From the NCBI RefSeq assembly GCF_030704535.1, contig NC_081822.1, forward strand, positions 12,331,001 to 12,395,000: a stretch of 64,000 bases of DNA, written 5' to 3'. A model generated the notes under the pieces. That model saw nothing but the letters and a program-made list of their open reading frames with translations. It was not told where the DNA came from and made no database searches. Below are positions 47,007-61,629 of the stretch, piece after piece (the first letter of the stretch is position 1; each line of letters opens with the position of its first letter). The DNA comes from Vitis vinifera (lineage: Eukaryota; Streptophyta; Magnoliopsida; Vitales; Vitaceae). The position numbers were made by a program, and so were the translations under genes.

Positions 47007-50000
47007 TCAAGCTAGAAGACCAATTGAAGCTGCGCACAGCTTCAACTTCTCAATAGTGACACCCTTAGTCAACATGTCTGCAGGGTTCTTAGATCCACAA
47101 ATCTTCTCAAGTATTACCAGTTTATCCTCAACAAGATAACGGATAAAGTGGTATTTTGTTTGTATATGTTTCGACTTTGAATGAAAAGCCGAATTTTTGG
47201 CAAGAAAAATTGCACTCTGACTGTCACTGTGTAGAATGCCCATCTCCTGCTTCTTACCCAATTCATCTAAGAAACCATGTAGCCAAATTATCTCCTTTCC
47301 AGCTTCAGTTGCTGCAACATACTCAGCTTCTGTAGTAGACAAAGTAACAATCTTCTGTAGATTTGAAGTCCATGATATAGCTGTACCACCTAGAGTAAAA
47401 ACAAACCCAGTAGTACTTTTTCTACTATCAATATCACCAGCAAAATCAGCATCTACATAACCCTGCAGTTTCAAACTTGCACCTGTGAAGCAAAGACATG
47501 TATCTAATGAACCCTTCAGATATCTTAAAATCCACTTGACTGCCTCCTAATGCTGCTTTCCAGGCTTACTCATGAATCTGCTCACAACTCCCACTGCATG
47601 TGCAATGTCTGGTCTTGTACACACCATAGCATACATCAAGCTGCCAATAGCTGAGGCATAGGGCACCTTGCTCATATAGTCCCTTTCTTCTTCTGTCTTT
47701 GGTGACTGTTCTTTGCTTAGTTTGAAATGACTACCCAAGGGTGTGCTCACTGGTTTAGCTTCATTCATGTTGAACCTGCTGAGAACTTTCTTCACATACT
47801 CTGACTGTGAAAGCTTCAATGTACCATTAGCCTTATCTCTAATGATTCTCATACCAAGGATTTGCTTTGCAGCTCCCAAATCCTTCATTGCAAACTGTTT
47901 GGACAATTGCTTCTTCAGATTATTAATCTTCTCAATGTCAGACCCTACAATAAGCATATCATCCACATACAACAGTAATATGATGTAAGAGTTGTCAAAG
48001 GACTTAACATAACAACAATGATCAGCTTCACATCTCTTGAACCCAATTCTATGCATAAAATTGTCAAACTTCTTGTACCACTGTCTAGGAGCTTGTTTAA
48101 GGCCATACAAGCTCTTTCTCAGTTTGCAGACTAGATTCTCTTGTCCCTGAACAATGAACCCTTCTGGCTGAATCATGTAAAGGTCTTCCTCCAAGTCACC
48201 ATGAAGGAATGCTGTCTTTACATCTAACTGCTCAAGATGTAAGTTTTCTACGGCCACCATTCCAAGTACAAGTCTAATTGTTGACATCTTCACAACTGGA
48301 GAAAATATCTCTGTGTAGTCAATGCCCTCCTTCTGCTGGAACCCTTTAACAACTAATCTGGCCTTGTAACGTTTGCTACCATCATGCTCATTCTTTATTC
48401 TGTATACCCACTTGTTGTGCAAAGCCTTCTTTCCTACTGGCAATTCAGTCAGTTCCCATGTCTGATTCCCCAACAGGGAATCCATCTCATCCTTCATGGC
48501 TAACTCCCACTTGCTTGAATTCTCATCTTGCAAGGCTTCATCATAACACTCTGGCTCACCACCATCAGTCAACAGGAGATAATTTAAAACAGGTGAATAA
48601 CGCTGCGGAGGTCTAGTGTTCCTAGAAGATCTGCGAACTTCAACTACAGGTGTACTCAGATCTACCTGTGAATTTACATTCTCCTTATCTTCTTCACCCC
48701 CTTTTTGGACAGTACTTTCAGTCAATTCATCTAAGTTGACAAACTCAGATTTCTTTTGATCTATCTCTGTAACATCTGACGTTACAGTTGACCTATCCTT
48801 GTACATAACCTGTTCATTAAATATCACATTTCTACTTCTGATAATTTTCCTGTTTTGTTCATCCCAAAACCTATAGCCAAATTTCTCATCACCATAGCCA
48901 ATGAAAAAACATATTTTTGACTTTGCATCAAGTTTACTACGAGCATCAGAATCAATATGAACATAAGAAATACAACCAAAAACTTTTAAATGTGAAAACT
49001 TCACCTCTTTACCGCTCCAAACCTCCTCAGGAAGTCTGAACTCCATGGGAACTGATGGTCCTCGGTTTATCAGGTAAGCTGCAGTGCTAACAGCATCAGC
49101 CCAAAAAGTTTTTGGTAGTCCAGCATGCAACCTCATACTTCTAGCACGCTCATTGAGAGTTCTATTCATGCGCTCAGCCACACCATTCTGCTGTGGTGTC
49201 CCAGGAATGGTATTCTCCATCCTAATTCCCTGTGCAACACAATACTCACTGAATCCTCCATCTATGTACTCTCCTCCATTATCTGACCTCAAACATTTTA
49301 CTTTCAAACCTGTTTCTGTCTCAACCATGACCTTCTACTTCTTAAAAGTTACAAATACATCAGATTTATTTTTCAGAAAATAAACCCATACCTTTCTACT
49401 TGAGTCATCAATAAAGGTGATGTAGTACCTTGAACCTCCTAGGGATGCAATCGGAGAAGGCCCCCACAAATCAGTGTGTACTAGTTCCAATTTTTCAGCC
49501 TTCGGTGTCCTGCCAGTTTTCAAGAAGCTCACCTTTTTTTGCTTTCCTAAGATGCAACTTTCACACATGTCAAAATCAATGGACTTCAATTCTGGTAGTT
49601 TTCCTTTTGACAGCAACATCTTCATCCCTTTCTCACTCATGTGACCAAGTCTGCGGTGCCATAGGCTTGTATCAGTACTTGCATCAGCAACTGCAATTGT
49701 GTCTCTTGGACATGAGGTCATATACAGAGTGCCAGTCTTCTTTCCACGAGCCAATACCCTAGCTCCCTTTGTAACCTTCCAAGTACCACCAACAAATAGT
49801 ATTGCATGTCCTTCATCATCAAGTTGTCCAACAGAAATCAGATTCCTCCTCAGGTCAGGAATATGTCGAACCTTCTCCAGTAACCAAACAGACCCATTGG
49901 GCAACGATATCCGGACATCTCCCAGACCCACAACATCCAAGGCTGAACCATCAGCCAAATACACCTTACCAAAATCACCTGCAACATAATTCTGTATGAT

Positions 50001-50903
50001 TTCTCGGTGTGGAGTGGTATGAAATGAAGCTCCTGAATCCAAAACCCAATCATCAAGTGGACTGTCTACTGCAAGAAGTAATGCATCCTGTACCTCTTCT
50101 GTTACAGCATTAGCAGAATCATCTTCATTCTTCTTCTTAGGGCTTTTGCATTGCCTTTTAAAGTGACCTGTTTTCCCACAATTCCAGCATTGTACTTGTT
50201 GGCCTGATCTAGATTTGCTTCTGTTCCGATTAGAATTTCTGGAATTTGATCTACCCTGATTTGAATTTCTGTTATTACCTCTGCCTCTTGTCTCAAGGTT
50301 TAGGGCAGAACCAGATCCTGAGGTTTCACCTGCATCTCTTCGGCGAATCTCCTCAGCCAGAATTAAATCTCGTATATCATTGTACTTGAGTTTTTCCTTT
50401 CCCGTAGAATTGCTTACTGCCATCCTCATTGCCTCCCAACTGTTTGGCAAAGAAGCCAAGACGATCAGAGCACGAATCTCATCATCAAAATCAATTTCTA
50501 CAGACGACAATTGATTTGTGATTGTATTAAATTCATTCAGATGTTGTGCTACTGATGCATTCTCTGCCATCTTCAAATTGAACAATTTCTTCATCAGATG
50601 CACCTTATTGTTTGCGGACGGCTTTTCATACATACCGGACAAAGCCTTCATCAGATCTGCTGTGGTCTTCTCCTTTACAACATTGTGTGCAACAGACCTA
50701 GACAGAGTTAACCTAATAACTCCTAGAACCTGTCTGTCAAGAAGCGCCCATTCCTCAGCCTTCATACTCTCAAGTTTTGTCCCCAAAATAGGCAGATGTA
50801 ATTTCCTCCCATAGAGATAATCTTCAATCTGCATCCTCCAATACGCAAAGTCTGTGCCATCAAACTTTTCTATTCCAGACGCCTTTCCTGCTTCCTCTGC
50901 CAT
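47007..50903 (-). pseudogene. Copia gag-pol polyprotein with two in-frame TAG stops
   Basis: One continuous frame of about 1,298 codons from ATG 50903 (a GTG lies 9 bases earlier). The zinc knuckle CWNCGKTGHFKRQC is near residues 239-252. Protease has LDSGASFHTT. The integrase has LWHRRLGHMSEKGM, CESCILGK, VHTDLWGP, FIDDSSRKVWVYFL, RSDNGGEY and TPQQNGVAERMNR. Reverse transcriptase has DVKTAFLHGDLEEDLYM and catalytic YVDD (LLLYVDDMLIV). RNase H has YVDADFAGDIDSRKSTTGF and STTEAEYVAA. TAG at 49337-49335 (in integrase, FKK*K) and TAG at 47549-47547 (KPGKQH*EAVK) both replace a Trp codon expected from the family. No frameshift was found. Tork-like lineage is a guess. Confidence 0.9.
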
Positions 50904-50942
50904 TGCTCCCACTCAAACCTAACCCTAGGCTCTGATACCAGT

Positions 50943-51318
50943 TGTAGGGAATTAAACCGAATTCCCAACCCGTGAGAAACAAAAATTAGAGAAAACACAC
51001 GCCAAAGAAAAAACAATCACACACACAAGACAGTATTTACGTGGTTCGGCAATTTGCCTACGTCCACGGAGTTGTAGGGATATCACTATTATCAGGGAAG
51101 AATACAGAGTACAACTTAGCGGCTACAATATTCTCTATATATATATAGCACGGCAACCCTACCATACTAAAAAACCCTAATTACAAAAGCTGGTTCCACA
51201 ATGGGCTAAACGGGCCCAACAGGCCTCAATAAATCTCCCATTAAAAAAGCCATGCAATATTATTCGGGTCGGGTCGTCAAACCAGATCAAACAAAACTAG
51301 GCTCCACAAAGCCCAACA
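50943..51318 (-). repeat. 5' LTR of the inner copia element
   Basis: 376 bp, same sequence as 46539-46914. The minus-strand primer-binding site lies 2 bp inside. The right flank is CTTTT. Confidence 0.92.
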
Positions 51319-51915
51319 CTTTTCTGGTCTCTCACAACTTCAAGGAAACCGTCCACAAGGCTTCATCTCCAACTTGTATCCATTTGCTTAGTAGGTAATC
51401 TCCACCATGGCCTTCATCTCAAATGCATCACCACCTCTCATCTTGATTGGGTATTTGACATCGATGATCGACATTCCACTTCAGGCTACTGCCTCTTTCT
51501 TGGTTCTAACCTTATCTCTTAGCATTCTCGTAAACAACATACCATCTCCAAGTCCTCTACCAAAGTTGAATATCGCAGTGTAGTCACATTAGTAGCTGAA
51601 ATTTCTTGGCTGCAAAATCTCCTTAGTGAGCTCTATATCACCTCCACAACAGCTTTGATCATTTGGTGTGACAATCCCAGCACCGTCTATCTTTCAGCCA
51701 AACCAATTCTACATGCTCGCACCAAGCATATCGAAATAGACCTATATTATGTTTGGGAAAAGGTTCTTCAAAAACAAGTTCAAATCTGCCATCTCCCATC
51801 TTCAACACAACTTGCTAACATCTTCACCAAAACAGTGCCTAGTGCTCGGTTTCTCAGCATGAGAGTCAAACTCAGTGTAACTCCAACTCACCCTAAGTTT
51901 GAGGAGGGTTGTTAG
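51319..51915 (+). pseudogene. Copia gag tail and RNase H remnant of the outer element
   Basis: It resumes gag just after the inner element, then jumps to the RNase H end: DDRHSTSGYCLFLGSNLIS, KSSTKVEYRSVV, LIIWCDNPSTVYLSAKP, HARTKHIEIDLYYVWE and LANIFTKTVPSARFL. About 3 kb of protease, integrase and reverse transcriptase is missing between the two parts (junction near 51390-51450). The RNase H frame is also interrupted before 51655. Ends at TAG 51913-51915. Confidence 0.75.
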
Positions 51916-52183
51916 AGTAAATCAGTTAGCTTCAACTTAGTAATAGCTAAACCAATCAGTTGGCTTCAGTTTAGTAACAACTAAACCACCTTACTTGTAA
52001 CACAATGTATCTCATTCTGTTAGAACAACCCACTTGCATCAGTTACAAATCTTAAAGACTAAAACCACTCAAATGTATAGGTATAAATAGATACAGAGAA
52101 ATGAAAATTCTAATTTCATCATTTCTTCCTTTCATCTTTCGTCATTTCTTTCCTTCTTGATTCTCTTATTCCTTAACAGAGTC

Positions 52184-53400
52184 CTACGCCTATTGATTCT
52201 TAGGATGGAAGATAAAAATATTTTGCAATTATTGAAGGATTTAAACTTGTAACACAAAGATTTAAACTTTTGTGTTTCAAGGCTAACTAAATGATTTTGC
52301 AATAATTGATCTCTTATACATATTTGCCCCAAATCCTCTTTTCTTTATTAGTGATCAAAACATATTGAAATCGATCACCTTCTTGTCAAAGTTGGTCTCT
52401 AATTATTATTTTAGCGAGGGAGTGTTAGCATAGAAGAAGAAACTAGTAAGTGGTTTGAGTTATATTTTTTAACTTTTCTTGGTTCAACGAAAATTAGAGT
52501 AAAATATGAGAGAAAGAAAATAGAGAGTAAAAGTGGAAGAAAAAATAAAGTGAAGAAAAATAGATTTAAAGTTAATAAATTATTTTTATATATTTTTATA
52601 TATTTATTTAACTTATTTTCCTATTTTTCTTAGTACTTTTCAGGAATAAAATATAATCTTATTTAAAATAAGAATTAATTTCGTCCATCTTTCATGAGAG
52701 ATGATAGAATACATTTATTTCTATTTATTTAAAATTTCATCAAGTACTTCTCATATATTTTTCTTTATTATTTCCATTTACACATTCTTCCCGTCAAAAC
52801 AAATTTTCTATCATTTTAATTTATTATTTTCATTTTTATTTTTATTTTTAAGATGATAGAGATATTTGATGAAATTTCAAATCAATGAAGGATAAGTATA
52901 TTTAATCAAAACCTTATAGGAAGTGAATGAATGCATATAGATATAAATGGTCCAATAGGAGTAAGAATTTTTTAAAACATTTGGAATATTTCATTTTTGG
53001 CCCAAAAGAATCATTTTGAAGTAGTGTTTGATCAATTATGTATTAATCCATATTCAATTGATTGGTTTGAGGTTATCGACAAAAAAATTTGTCTAAGTCA
53101 CTTGATTCTTTGTCCAAGTCATTTTTCTTTTTTGTTTAAATTGGTTTTTTTTTTTAATCCAATTCACTTTCTTTTTTCTTCGTGGGTTTGGGGAATATCT
53201 CCATTCATAGTCAACCTTTCAAAGTAAATAACTTAAATATCCTTTTGAAACTTCAAATCTAAATTTAATCAAATTACTCTGTAAGTATAAAAATTTTGAA
53301 TCTAAGTTTAATAAAATTAGAAGGTAAATTTAAAACATGAAAATTGCTAAAATCTAGATGTCAAAATCAAAGATCTATAATATACAATCAGCATACAAAG
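52184..53400. other. AT-rich spacer
   Basis: No gene or clear repeat. Only short AT-rich open frames without domains are present. Confidence 0.55.
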
Positions 53401-53414
53401 TCAATTGTTTAACT

Positions 53415-53830
53415 TTACCGTGGAGAGATAAAGGACCCTCTTCCCCAGGATAAAGGGGAGATTTTTATTGGCTTTATCTTTTATGTCATGATGAAGACTT
53501 AATGTTGTCCCCCGACTGAGGAAAGAGCCCTCTTCCCCTTATGATAAAGGAGAGATGTTTTGTTGGCTTTATCTTTCATGTCATGGCGAAAACTTAATGT
53601 TGTCCCCCGACTCAGGAAAGAGCCCTCTTCCCCAGGATAAAGGGGAGATGTTTTATTGGTTTTATCTTTTATGTCCTAACAGATACTTAGGTGGTGTTTA
53701 TTTTTTGACCGAATAGAAAAAATCAAATATTTTGACTTTTTCTATTCAGTCAAAAAACAAACACCACTTTAATATTGTCCCCCGACTGAGGAAAAAACCA
53801 ACACCTAGGGAAAGAGATAGCAGAAAAATA
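53415..53830. repeat. Minisatellite, about three units of ~100 bp
   Basis: Units share GAGCCCTCTTCCCC, GGATAAAGGGGAGAT, TTGGCTTTATCTTTTATGTC, ACTTAATGTTG and TCCCCCGACT. Units begin near 53425, 53519 and 53613. The third is split by the 79-bp MITE at 53690-53768 at the exact ACTTAAT position that is uninterrupted in the first two. Confidence 0.8.
53690..53768. mobile_element. 79-bp palindromic Tourist-like MITE
   Basis: Nearly perfect inverted repeat: GGTGGTGTTTATTTTTTGAC on the left, GTCAAAAAACAAACACCACT on the right, with GAATAGAAAAA facing TTTTTCTATTC inside. TTA duplications lie at 53687-53689 and 53769-53771. Neighbouring minisatellite units give the empty site. Confidence 0.85.
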
Positions 53831-55162
53831 CTACCATAGGTGAATTTTTTTTTTTTTAATAATAATGACAACCTTTTGTGTAAATAAATAAAACAAATGG
53901 GTTGTTGATAGATTTAGCAGGTATTTAATAAATCAATTTAATAATTTAAAGTGACTTAATAATTTAATTTAAGTTATTAAGTTAATTAAATATATTTAAT
54001 AAAATAATTTAATAGTATGACTTAAAATAAAAAAATAATTTTAAGTAATAGATAAAAATAATCAACTTATTTTTAAGTCCATATTTTCATTTTATTTTTT
54101 TTATCTTAATTTTTTTTAATTACCTTCATGATCTCTTTTACTACTTCACAACTCGATTTCTTTTGCTCTAGTTATAATTTATAAGGATAAATATGTCAAT
54201 TTGATGATTTAGAACAAATTTTAAGTTAATTTTATTAAGCAACCTTAATACTTATATCGAGAATTAAATAATATATTTTAAGTTTATAACTTAATTATAA
54301 TTTAACTTAAAGTCAACTTAAGTCATTAAATAATAAGTATTAAGTTTTACTAAACATCTTCTTAATTTAAATAAATAAAAAAATTAGATTTAAATTTGGG
54401 AGTGAGACTTCTATACAAATTGAGAATTGAATAATTGGAAAAAATATTGAAAGATATTAGCAATAATAATATTGGTTATAATTTTATTGGGAATATTATT
54501 TAATTTTATTATTTATAAATAATAAATATAAATAATTACTTTTTTTAACCAATGTTATGATAGATGGATTAAGAATTTGAGTAATTTCTCTCCTTAATAG
54601 TATAACATGTTATTTTATAACTTATTATTTATTTTTCATCTATTTTTTTTAATAAAATGAAAATTATTAAATTCCTTAGAATGGATTTGGCAATATTTTC
54701 TTAAATGTAATCTAATTTGTTTGTTATATTATAAATAAAAATAAAATAAAATTGGGGGTATCTTATTTGCTTGTTATAATTTTTATTTTATTCTATTATA
54801 ATTATTTTGAAACTTTACTTATCAATAACTCTAGTTGATAAGAGATTAATTGTTGTAATGGATAGTGATGTAGCGTAGTCTGTTGGTATATGACCAACAA
54901 TATCTTTTTCGATTAGCTTCTTCTTCCAAGCGATCGACAATTGTACTTGTAATAAGATGTGTTCAGATGGTCTTTATTTGGGTTTTGATACCCAATGACT
55001 ATTTATCTTCATCGAGTTACAATGTTTTCCACGTATTTTAGTTACTTTAAATGCCAATAATTTGCTTTATAAATAACGGTTTCTTGGTTGAAAGTCAAGC
55101 GTTTGAGTGACCTTGATGTAACAATATAACACTTAATGCTTTGGTAATTAATGTCTGGATAA
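53831..55162. other. AT-rich spacer
   Basis: No gene, RNA gene or repeat that I can support. Confidence 0.5.
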
Positions 55163-55165
55163 TTA

Positions 55166-55284
55166 GAGTTTGTTTGGTAGTTATTTTAAAAATTGTTTTT
55201 TAACCTTTTGAACACTTAAAATTTTTTATCTTTAAGTATTAGAAGGAATAAAAACGCTTTTTAAAATCATTACCAAATAAACTC
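55166..55284. mobile_element. Short Tourist-like MITE (GAGTTTGTTTGGTA end)
   Basis: 119 bp. The left end GAGTTTGTTTGGTAGTTATT and right end AAATCATTACCAAATAAACTC are inverted repeats. TTA duplications lie at 55163-55165 and 55285-55287. Non-coding. Related ends occur in 56174-56901. Confidence 0.75.
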
Positions 55285-55439
55285 TTAATGATGCTTGAAT
55301 AACTTTTCCTCATATGATACTAAGATGGAGAGGGATCTATGATGGATGGATGCAAGGATCCCACAAAACCCAATATAATTATTAACATTTGATATACTAT
55401 TGATGGTAAATCATTTTATGTATTAAGAGAAATAATTGA

Positions 55440-55875
55440 GACTAAATATTACGTTTGGTAGTGTTTTTACTCTTTTTTAATAAAAGTACTTTCTTTATAA
55501 GTGTTTTTAGAAAAATTGTCTATAAAGTTTTTTTTTTAAGGAAACACTATAAGTGATTTTCTAGATTTTTAAATATGTTTCATAATTTTTTGCCAAACAC
55601 TTATTTTTAGACACTCTTTTAAAGATAAAAGTGCTTCCTAAAATTATTATTAAATGAGCTCTAACTACTTAATGTAAGAGTGTGTTTGACAGTGTTTTTA
55701 TTAAAAGTGTTTTTTTTTTAGAATCACCTATCAAGTGTTTCATCATAAAATATTACAAATTATTTTTTTCAGATTTTAAAAAGTACTTCCTAAATTTTGC
55801 AAAATACCTATTTTTTTTTTCAAAAACACTTTTTACATTAACAACACATTCTAAAATCACAATCAAATGAATTAA
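55440..55875. mobile_element. Two decayed MITE copies of the GTTTGGTAGTG type
   Basis: One runs about 55450-55662 (ACGTTTGGTAGTGTTTTTAC ... TTATTAAATGAGCTCTAA) and the next about 55679-55872 (GAGTGTGTTTGACAGTGTTT ... AATCACAATCAAATGAATT). The ends resemble the better preserved elements on either side, but target duplications are unclear. They sit back to back. Confidence 0.5.
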
Positions 55876-56173
55876 AATAAAATATTTATTTATGTAATTT
55901 TTTTAATATGAATTGATTCGCATCGTTTTTAAAAAAAAAAAAAATTTTGAACCACATTGAAAATAAATTTATGTCATTTGTTGGTGCTTATTTTTCTAAA
56001 AAGGAGAAATTTATTATAAAACTAAATAATTTTAATTTTTAACTGATTTTTATAAAAGTGTGATTCTTATCCATCATCCTTTTTATGTGCTATTTCTCTT
56101 CACCCCTTAGGAATCATGTAATCTATCATTTCTAAAATTATTATTTGAAGTGTTTCAACTTAAATCAGATTAA

Positions 56174-56901
56174 GAGCCCGTTTGGTAGTGATTCTAGTGG
56201 AAGTGTTTTTATTTGAAGTGTTTTCTGCTATAGTGTTTTTGTGAAAAACACTTTTATGATAATCAGATAAAATGATTCTAAAATGTTTTTGATAATATAT
56301 TGTATAAATATAAAAACACTTTTAATATTAATAAATTACCAAAAAGGACATACAATTTTAATTAAAAAAAAATGGTATGATAAACAAAAAAAACTTTTTA
56401 TTAATGAAAAAACATCTAAATCACTAAAAAAATAACATTGAATAAAAGATAATTTTAAAATTAAAACAATATATGATTACCTATTAATTTCTAAAAAAAA
56501 AAAAAGACTTTTCTAATTAAAAATAATAATTTTTTATCACTATACTAAAATTTTAAAAAATATTTACAAAAAACATCTAAATCAATAAAAAAAAAAGATT
56601 GAATAAAAGATAATTTTAAAAGTAAAACAATATATGACCACCTATTAATTTTTAAAAAAGAAAAAAGATTTTTCTAATTGATTTATCATTGGGGGGCATT
56701 TTTGGAATATTTCAAAAAAATTGAAGTGTTTTTTTTTTAAAAACATCTGTCAAGTGATTCTCTAAAAATCACTTCAAGTGTTTTTTCAAATTTTCAAAAG
56801 TGTTTTTTAAAATTTGCCAAACACTTTATTTTCATCCCAAAAACACTTAAAAGTGTTTTTAAGGGTAGAAACACTTTTAAAAATCGCTGCCAAACGAGCT
56901 C
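56174..56901. mobile_element. 728-bp Tourist-like (PIF/Harbinger) non-autonomous element
   Basis: Left end GAGCCCGTTTGGTAGTGATT, right end AATCGCTGCCAAACGAGCTC; the terminal 12 bases pair with one mismatch. TAA duplications lie at 56171-56173 and 56902-56904. Inside, GAAGTGTTTTT and AAAACACTTTTAA blocks form longer imperfect inverted repeats, and a ~150-bp AT-rich block is repeated (56378-56500 and 56560-56680). No transposase. Confidence 0.8.
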
Positions 56902-56904
56902 TAA

Positions 56905-58811
56905 GGTAGATATACATTGGCAACTAAAGCACATAATTTTCTGTGTGCTATTTCAGTATTTGCTCTCCCGCTGGTTTCATAATTTCCAAGCCCAAGCCCA
57001 AGCCCATCTGTGACACTGCTAGATCTTTGAACTTGTATAGTCATTGGGCCCTATTTGTTGGGGACCTTCCTCAGACACTCATATTTGGTTAAAGAGGCCC
57101 TAAAAGACCCAGGCGGCCCAACCGAGAAACCCAAGAGGCTCTTTGGAGAAAGCCCTCGTGATGATGGCATACAATACAACAACCAACATGGGCTTCCAGT
57201 GAAAGTAATCTATACCACACATGAAAGTCTTAAAAAAGTCAAAAACAAAGGCAATGGATAGCAATTTTTAAAAACAATTCGTAAAAGAATGATTAATTAT
57301 TTGCGAGAATAAAGTTTAATTTGAAAATTTAAATATAAAAATATTTTTTTTCGCTTCTTCTCTATGAAGTTGTAGGCGTAATTCAAAATATTTTAAAACA
57401 TTTTTTTTAATAATTATTTTGTCTAATTTTTGGACTTAATATTATTTAACTTTTATAGGATGTCAAGATAACAAATAAATAAGACTTAATAATTAAAATA
57501 TCAACTGTACTTATAATAAAATATTAGAACACATTATTTCTATTTTTATACAATACTGCACTTAGATTTCCAATTTGATAAATTTGAATAACTAAAAAAA
57601 TAATAATAAATACTAAAAATATTAAAATAGAGGATAGTAATAATATATCATATGATGTATTTAACAAATATTAATTAGATATTTTACGGTTAATTAATGA
57701 AAATAATAGTTTGATAAATTATAAATATTTTTATAAGTTATCATTAATTTGAGTTATAAATATCCTTTTAGAATTTATATTATTTTTTTTCCTTTTTTTA
57801 ATAGTAGTATAACTTTTTGTGCACATTTGGATATATTTACGGTTTTTTATTTTAAAAAATAGAATTTATTTTCATATAAAATATAAAAACTCTTACAAGT
57901 TTACATTAAAAATATAATAAGTTTTAAAAATTAAGATATTTTAAAAAATTAAATTTTTTTAAGGCATATATATATTGCTATCATACTTTTATCTATAGAC
58001 AATTTTATTCTTTTTCATTCTAATATAAAAACCTTTTTATATAGTGATTTATTTTCTATCCAAAATTTAAGGTTGTTATTTATTGATCAAATTATTATAG
58101 GTAAGTCTAAAAAAGTTTCTCAATGAGAATTTAGTTTTTTTAATAAGGTAGGATTGAATCAAAAATTTTAAAATTGGGATAAAATGTCTTTATTAATATT
58201 TTTTTTTTGACAATTTTCAGATTTTATTTTTTAAGAAAGTTCTTTTCTTAATTAATTAAATTTTAGAAAGTTGATATTTAATTTTTTTAATGAAAATTAT
58301 TTTTTAATTAATTTTTTAAAAGAAAATTTCATTTCTAACTCTCTAGGCTCTCTCCCTATACTCTACCTAAACATGTTTTTGGGTTGGATGCTTAGAAAGA
58401 TCAAATCTCAACTTAAGAATTTGTTGTGTTGAATTCTAAGTTATTGGAAAAACCTACATCTTTTCGAAAAACTGAGACAAATAGTATTAGAGGTGTTACT
58501 GTGGACTTTAATATATATCATATACTGGATTATTAAATTAGAGGTATCATGTGGTTTTTATCTCCATAATTATTGTTAGGGTTTTTCATATAAATATATA
58601 TATATATATATATATAATTTTTTTATATTAAAATTTTAACTAAAAATCTCCATGGCAGGATTTACCAGATTGTTTAGAAATAAGAAAAGATAGTGAGACG
58701 CATGGATTTACAAAAAGAGACTTATCTTCACAGAATCTGAAGCTCTCCAACCTTAACCACCAATGTGATAGTCCAACAATCTTCTCCACCCATTCTATAA
58801 TCCACTCAAAA
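56905..58811. other. Spacer upstream of the FNR gene
   Basis: Mostly AT-rich. 57050-57260 is GC-richer and open for 68 codons on the + strand, but I recognise no family, so it is not called as a gene. A TA run lies at about 58594-58616. The last 150 bp before 58812 are the likely FNR promoter and 5' untranslated region. Confidence 0.5.
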
Positions 58812-58926
58812 ATGTTTTTGTCATTTTTCACTTTTTGTTTCTTTCTTCTTAATTTTCTTCTTCTTCTTCCGATCCTCACAACCCCACAGAAATTCTGCTC
58901 TCTTTCGTTTTCTTCGCCAAAAAATC

Positions 58927-61629
<2,703 letters not shown>

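Larger units (their letters stand above)
46539..51318 (-). mobile_element. Young full-length Ty1/copia element (inner), minus strand
   Basis: 4,780 bp. LTRs 46539-46914 and 50943-51318, each 376 bp, read as the same sequence throughout by eye. A perfect target duplication CTTTT lies at 46534-46538 and 51319-51323. On the minus strand the primer-binding site TGGTATCAGAGC is at 50940-50929, two bases from the 5' LTR, and the purine tract AAGTGGGAGATT is at 46926-46915 beside the 3' LTR. Identical LTRs mean very recent insertion. The polyprotein is one frame with two nonsense codons. Confidence 0.93.
45324..52178 (+). mobile_element. Internally deleted Ty1/copia element (outer), interrupted by a younger copia
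   Basis: 5' LTR 45324-45580 (257 bp) and 3' LTR 51910-52178 (269 bp). Both end TTATTCCTTAACA and share GTTACAAATCTT and TTCTTTCCTTCTTGATTCTC. The primer-binding site TGGTATTAGAGC is at 45581-45592. A purine tract GAGGAGGG precedes the 3' LTR. Flanks GAATT and GAGTC match at only 3 of 5 bases. The interior keeps gag and the RNase H end but lacks protease, integrase and most of reverse transcriptase. The minus-strand copia at 46539-51318 sits in its gag region. Confidence 0.78.

Noticed and set aside
53415-53830. CRISPR-like array from regularly repeated units
   Set aside because: The units are contiguous minisatellite repeats of about 100 bp without unique spacers in a plant nuclear context.
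57055-57261. 68-codon open frame in a GC-richer patch upstream of FNR
   Set aside because: No recognisable domain, splice context or promoter; could be a gene fragment but cannot be supported.
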